A DNA stretch of 64,000 nucleotides from Falsiruegeria litorea R37 (GTDB lineage Bacteria; Pseudomonadota; Alphaproteobacteria; Rhodobacterales; Rhodobacteraceae). How positions within the stretch are numbered: position 1 is the first letter of the stretch; each line of letters opens with the position of its first letter. Below, piece after piece: positions 61,703-64,000 of this stretch. A model generated the notes under the pieces. It had not been told where the DNA came from. It was given only the letters and a program-made list of their open reading frames with translations, and searched no databases. Where the stretch lies: assembly GCF_900172225.1 (NCBI RefSeq), contig NZ_FWFO01000004.1:248001-312000 (forward strand), given 5' to 3'. The translations under genes were made by a program, and so were the position numbers.

Positions 61703-61782
61703 ATGAGTTTTCCTCATGCCTTTTGGATTTATTATCACTCGCGCTTTCCCTGATCCAGAGCGATATAGGAGCAGTACAACCA

Positions 61783-61802
61783 TCATGCGGGACGCCGCAT
61801 GA
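61783..61802. promoter_or_regulatory. Palindrome between lysR and E1 genes
   Basis: TCATGCGG (61783-61790), GACG, CCGCATGA (61795-61802): perfect 8-bp arms around 4 bases, in the LysR/E1 divergent region. LysR sites have the form T-N11-A with dyad symmetry; this is a plausible recognition site. Confidence 0.5.
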
Positions 61803-61879
61803 GCATTTCGCACGCGCCCACCAAGCGTGTACCCTGAGGTCGGAGCATCACCCCGCACCCCGCAAGAGAAGGCCAAAAC

Positions 61880-64000
61880 ATGGATCGCGCTCAGATCGTT
61901 CACGAAAACTTCCTGTCTCGCGTGGCCTCGGGCGACCTGCCCACAGGCGCGCCGCCATGTGAGGGGTTGAGCAAGACGGACGCGGTGTCGCTCTACCATG
62001 CGCAGGTGCTCAGCCGGGCCTTGGATCGCACCAGCCGGGCGATGCAAAAGGCGGGGCAGGGGTTCTATACCATCGGCTCGTCCGGGCACGAGGGGATGGC
62101 GGCGGTGGCCCATGCGCTGCGCCCCGATGACATTGCGTTCCTGCACTATCGCGATGCGGCGTTCCAGATCGCGCGCGCCGATCAGGTGCCGGGACAGCAG
62201 ATCGCTTGGGACATGCTGCTGAGTTTTGCGTGTTCTTCCGAAGACCCGACGTCGGGCGGCCGACACAAAGTGCTGGGCTCCAAGGCGCTGATGATCCCGC
62301 CGCAGACCTCGACCATCGCCAGCCATCTGCCCAAGGCGGTTGGCGCGGCCTATTCGCTGGGATCGGCCCGCCGCCACGCGCCCGAACATCGCGAATTGCC
62401 CGAGGATGGGATTGCAGTGTGTACCTTTGGGGATGCATCCGCCAACCACTCGACCGCGCAGGGGGCGATCAACACGGCTGGTTGGACCGCGATCCAGTCG
62501 GTGCCCTTGCCGCTGCTCATGGTCTGCGAAGACAACGGGATCGGTATTTCGACCAAGACTCCCAAGGGCTGGATCGAGATGTCGATGGAACACCGCCCTG
62601 GCTTCAAGTATTTCCGGGCCAACGGTCTGGACATCTTTGAAACCTTTGCCGTGGCGCAAGAGGCCGCCGAATACGTCCGCACCCGCCGCAAGCCCGCCTT
62701 TCTGCACCTGAAAACCGTGCGGCTTTACGGGCATGCGGGGGCCGATGTCCCGACCACCTATCTCAGCAAGTCTGAGGTCGAGGCGGACGAGGCCAACGAT
62801 CCTTTGCTGCATACTGTCCGCCTGCTGGACCAAGCCGGTGCGATGACGCCAGAGCAAGCTTTGACGGTCTACACTGACACCTGCGCCCGGACCGACCGTG
62901 TTGCGGCAGAGGCCGCCAAGCGCCCGCATCTGGCGGATGCGCAGTCCGTCATGGCCAGCCTGATCCCGCCGAAACGTGACTGCAAACCCACCAACGGTCC
63001 AAGTGCCTATGAGCGTGCCGCCATTTTTGGCTCGGACATGCGGGCAATGGACGACCCTCAGCCGATGAGCCGTCTGATCAACTGGGCGCTGACCGATCTG
63101 ATGCTGGAATATGGTGAGATCGTCATGATGGGCGAGGATGTCGGCCGCAAGGGTGGCGTTTATGGCGTCACGCAAAAGCTGCATCAACGCTTTGGCCCGG
63201 ATCGGATGATCGACACGCTTTTGGATGAGCAATCCATTCTGGGGCTGGCGATTGGCATGGCGCACAACGGGTTCTTGCCAATGCCGGAAATCCAGTTCCT
63301 CGCTTATCTGCACAACGCCGAGGATCAGCTGCGCGGCGAGGCGGCGACCTTGCCGTTCTTTTCCAATGGTCAATTCACCAACCCGATGATCCTGCGGATC
63401 GCGGGGCTGGGCTATCAAAAGGGTTTCGGTGGGCATTTCCACAATGACAACTCGCTGGCTGTGCTGCGTGACATTCCCGGCGTGATCATCGCCTGCCCCT
63501 CGACCGGGGCGGATGCGGCGCAGATGATGCGCGAATGCGTGCGTCTCGCGCGCGAGGAGCAGCGGGTGATCGTCTTCCTGGAACCCATTGCGCTTTACCC
63601 GATGCGCGATTTGCACGGCGCGCAGGATGGCGGCTGGATGACGACCTACCCCTCTCCCGATCAGCGGATCGGCTTGGGTGAAGTCGGCGTGCACGGCGAC
63701 GGTACCGATCTGGCGATTGTGACCTATGGCAACGGGCATTACTTGTCGAAGCAGGCGTTGCCCGAGTTGCAGGCGGCCGGACTGAACACGCGTATCATTG
63801 ACATGCGATGGCTTGCGCCCCTGCCGGAAGACGCGCTGCTTGAAGCGACAAAAGACTGCAAACACGTCTTAATTGTCGACGAATGCCGCCGCACCGGCAG
63901 CCAGTCCGAGGCGCTGATGACGCTGTTCACGGAACAGAGCGATCACCCCATTGCTCGCGTCGCGGCCGAGGACAGCTTTATCGCCACTGGCCCCGCCTAC
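61880..64000 (+). CDS. Fused alpha/beta 2-oxoacid dehydrogenase E1, 3' end outside window
   Basis: An open frame of 707 codons from ATG 61880 to the window edge with no stop, so it is 3'-truncated by the window. The first half is the E1 alpha type: TPP motif GDAS at base 62429 and EDNGIG at about 62528. The second half is the E1 beta type (MGEDVGRKGGVYGVTQ, then the transketolase C-terminal RIIDMRWLAPLP...HVLIVDECRRTGS). Acts in a pyruvate/branched-chain-type 2-oxoacid dehydrogenase complex, where it decarboxylates and passes acyl to a lipoyl E2. No E2 or E3 gene is visible nearby. AGAAGG precedes the start. Confidence 0.92.
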   Translation, partial: MDRAQIVHENFLSRVASGDLPTGAPPCEGLSKTDAVSLYHAQVLSRALDRTSRAMQKAGQGFYTIGSSGHEGMAAVAHALRPDDIAFLHYRDAAFQIARADQVPGQQIAWDMLLSFACSSEDPTSGGRHKVLGSKALMIPPQTSTIASHLPKAVGAAYSLGSARRHAPEHRELPEDGIAVCTFGDASANHSTAQGAINTAGWTAIQSVPLPLLMVCEDNGIGISTKTPKGWIEMSMEHRPGFKYFRANGLDIFETFAVAQEAAEYVRTRRKPAFLHLKTVRLYGHAGADVPTTYLSKSEVEADEANDPLLHTVRLLDQAGAMTPEQALTVYTDTCARTDRVAAEAAKRPHLADAQSVMASLIPPKRDCKPTNGPSAYERAAIFGSDMRAMDDPQPMSRLINWALTDLMLEYGEIVMMGEDVGRKGGVYGVTQKLHQRFGPDRMIDTLLDEQSILGLAIGMAHNGFLPMPEIQFLAYLHNAEDQLRGEAATLPFFSNGQFTNPMILRIAGLGYQKGFGGHFHNDNSLAVLRDIPGVIIACPSTGADAAQMMRECVRLAREEQRVIVFLEPIALYPMRDLHGAQDGGWMTTYPSPDQRIGLGEVGVHGDGTDLAIVTYGNGHYLSKQALPELQAAGLNTRIIDMRWLAPLPEDALLEATKDCKHVLIVDECRRTGSQSEALMTLFTEQSDHPIARVAAEDSFIATGPAY

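Noticed and set aside
60806-63865. Minus-strand open frame of about 1019 codons
   Set aside because: Only its last 298 codons (61702 to 60806) are LysR-like. The upstream part is the antisense of the fused E1 gene, whose translation shows conserved TPP motifs.
1-64000. tRNA, rRNA, CRISPR, insertion sequence or prophage
   Set aside because: No cloverleaf-like, spaced-repeat, transposase or phage gene signal was seen on either strand.

Overview
The window looks like chromosomal DNA of a Roseobacter-group alphaproteobacterium (Rhodobacteraceae; Ruegeria, Tritonibacter or Phaeobacter-like). I infer this from the high-GC coding style, the gene families (HemP, an AGCS glycine/alanine symporter beside gcvTHP, AtuA-like and acyl-CoA dehydrogenase genes, many short ATGA-overlap operons) and a GC-rich palindromic intergenic repeat. 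I saw no rRNA, tRNA, phage, transposase or CRISPR array. No database search was run, so all names rest on motifs and overall family resemblance. LAYOUT. 1-7653: an exopolysaccharide cluster on the + strand (two family-2 and one family-4 glycosyltransferases, an Alg14/Alg13-like PssD/PssE pair, a chain-length/co-polymerase protein with a decayed kinase domain, an ExoY-like priming transferase, RfbA), followed by a 45-residue membrane peptide. 7900-18475: a glycine-catabolism block on the - strand (lpd, lipA, Na+/amino-acid symporter, UspA, gcvT, gcvH, gcvP, then a GlxA-type regulator), with a cupin-XRE regulator divergent at its head. 18477-25756: accessory metabolism (PhzF and MocR with a divergent GNAT, molybdopterin oxidoreductase divergent from a DgoK-like kinase, thioesterase, phosphoglycolate phosphatase). 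26080-26717: hemP plus a Cys-rich partner. 26786-33806: a kinase-LytM-aminotransferase fusion, a beta-hydroxyacid dehydrogenase, and copA-cueR with a recognisable CueR-type promoter. 34122-38747: a tightly overlapped SDR / epimerase / BASS symporter / flavin monooxygenase operon, divergent from a TetR gene across a perfect 16-bp palindrome. 38749-40719: a second TetR unit with three related operator sites controlling a 27-residue peptide, a DUF1348 protein and a flavin-binding PNPOx protein. 40741-45207: a beta-oxidation pair with a divergent AraC regulator. 45338-47691: YceI, cytochrome c, ECF sigma factor and anti-sigma factor. 47742-59217: an Atu/Liu-like acyl-CoA carboxylation pathway (two acyl-CoA dehydrogenases, TetR, AtuA-like, biotin-dependent carboxylase beta and alpha, enoyl-CoA hydratase, nitronate monooxygenase-like, DinB-like protein). 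59425-60799: DJ-1/PfpI and a duplicated SnoaL protein. 60806-64000: LysR divergent from a fused alpha/beta 2-oxoacid dehydrogenase E1 that runs off the window. HOW IT WORKS TOGETHER. Most of the window is catabolic: glycine cleavage with its own E3 and lipoylation enzyme, fatty-acid and branched or terpenoid acyl-CoA oxidation, and a probable uptake-plus-oxidation operon for a hydrophobic organic anion. Each unit has a local regulator next to its promoter. The least expected signals are the gene-end palindromic repeat, whose 19-bp stems differ between copies yet stay perfectly paired, the TetR/FMO/symporter operon, and the three-domain fusion with a Cys/His tail.
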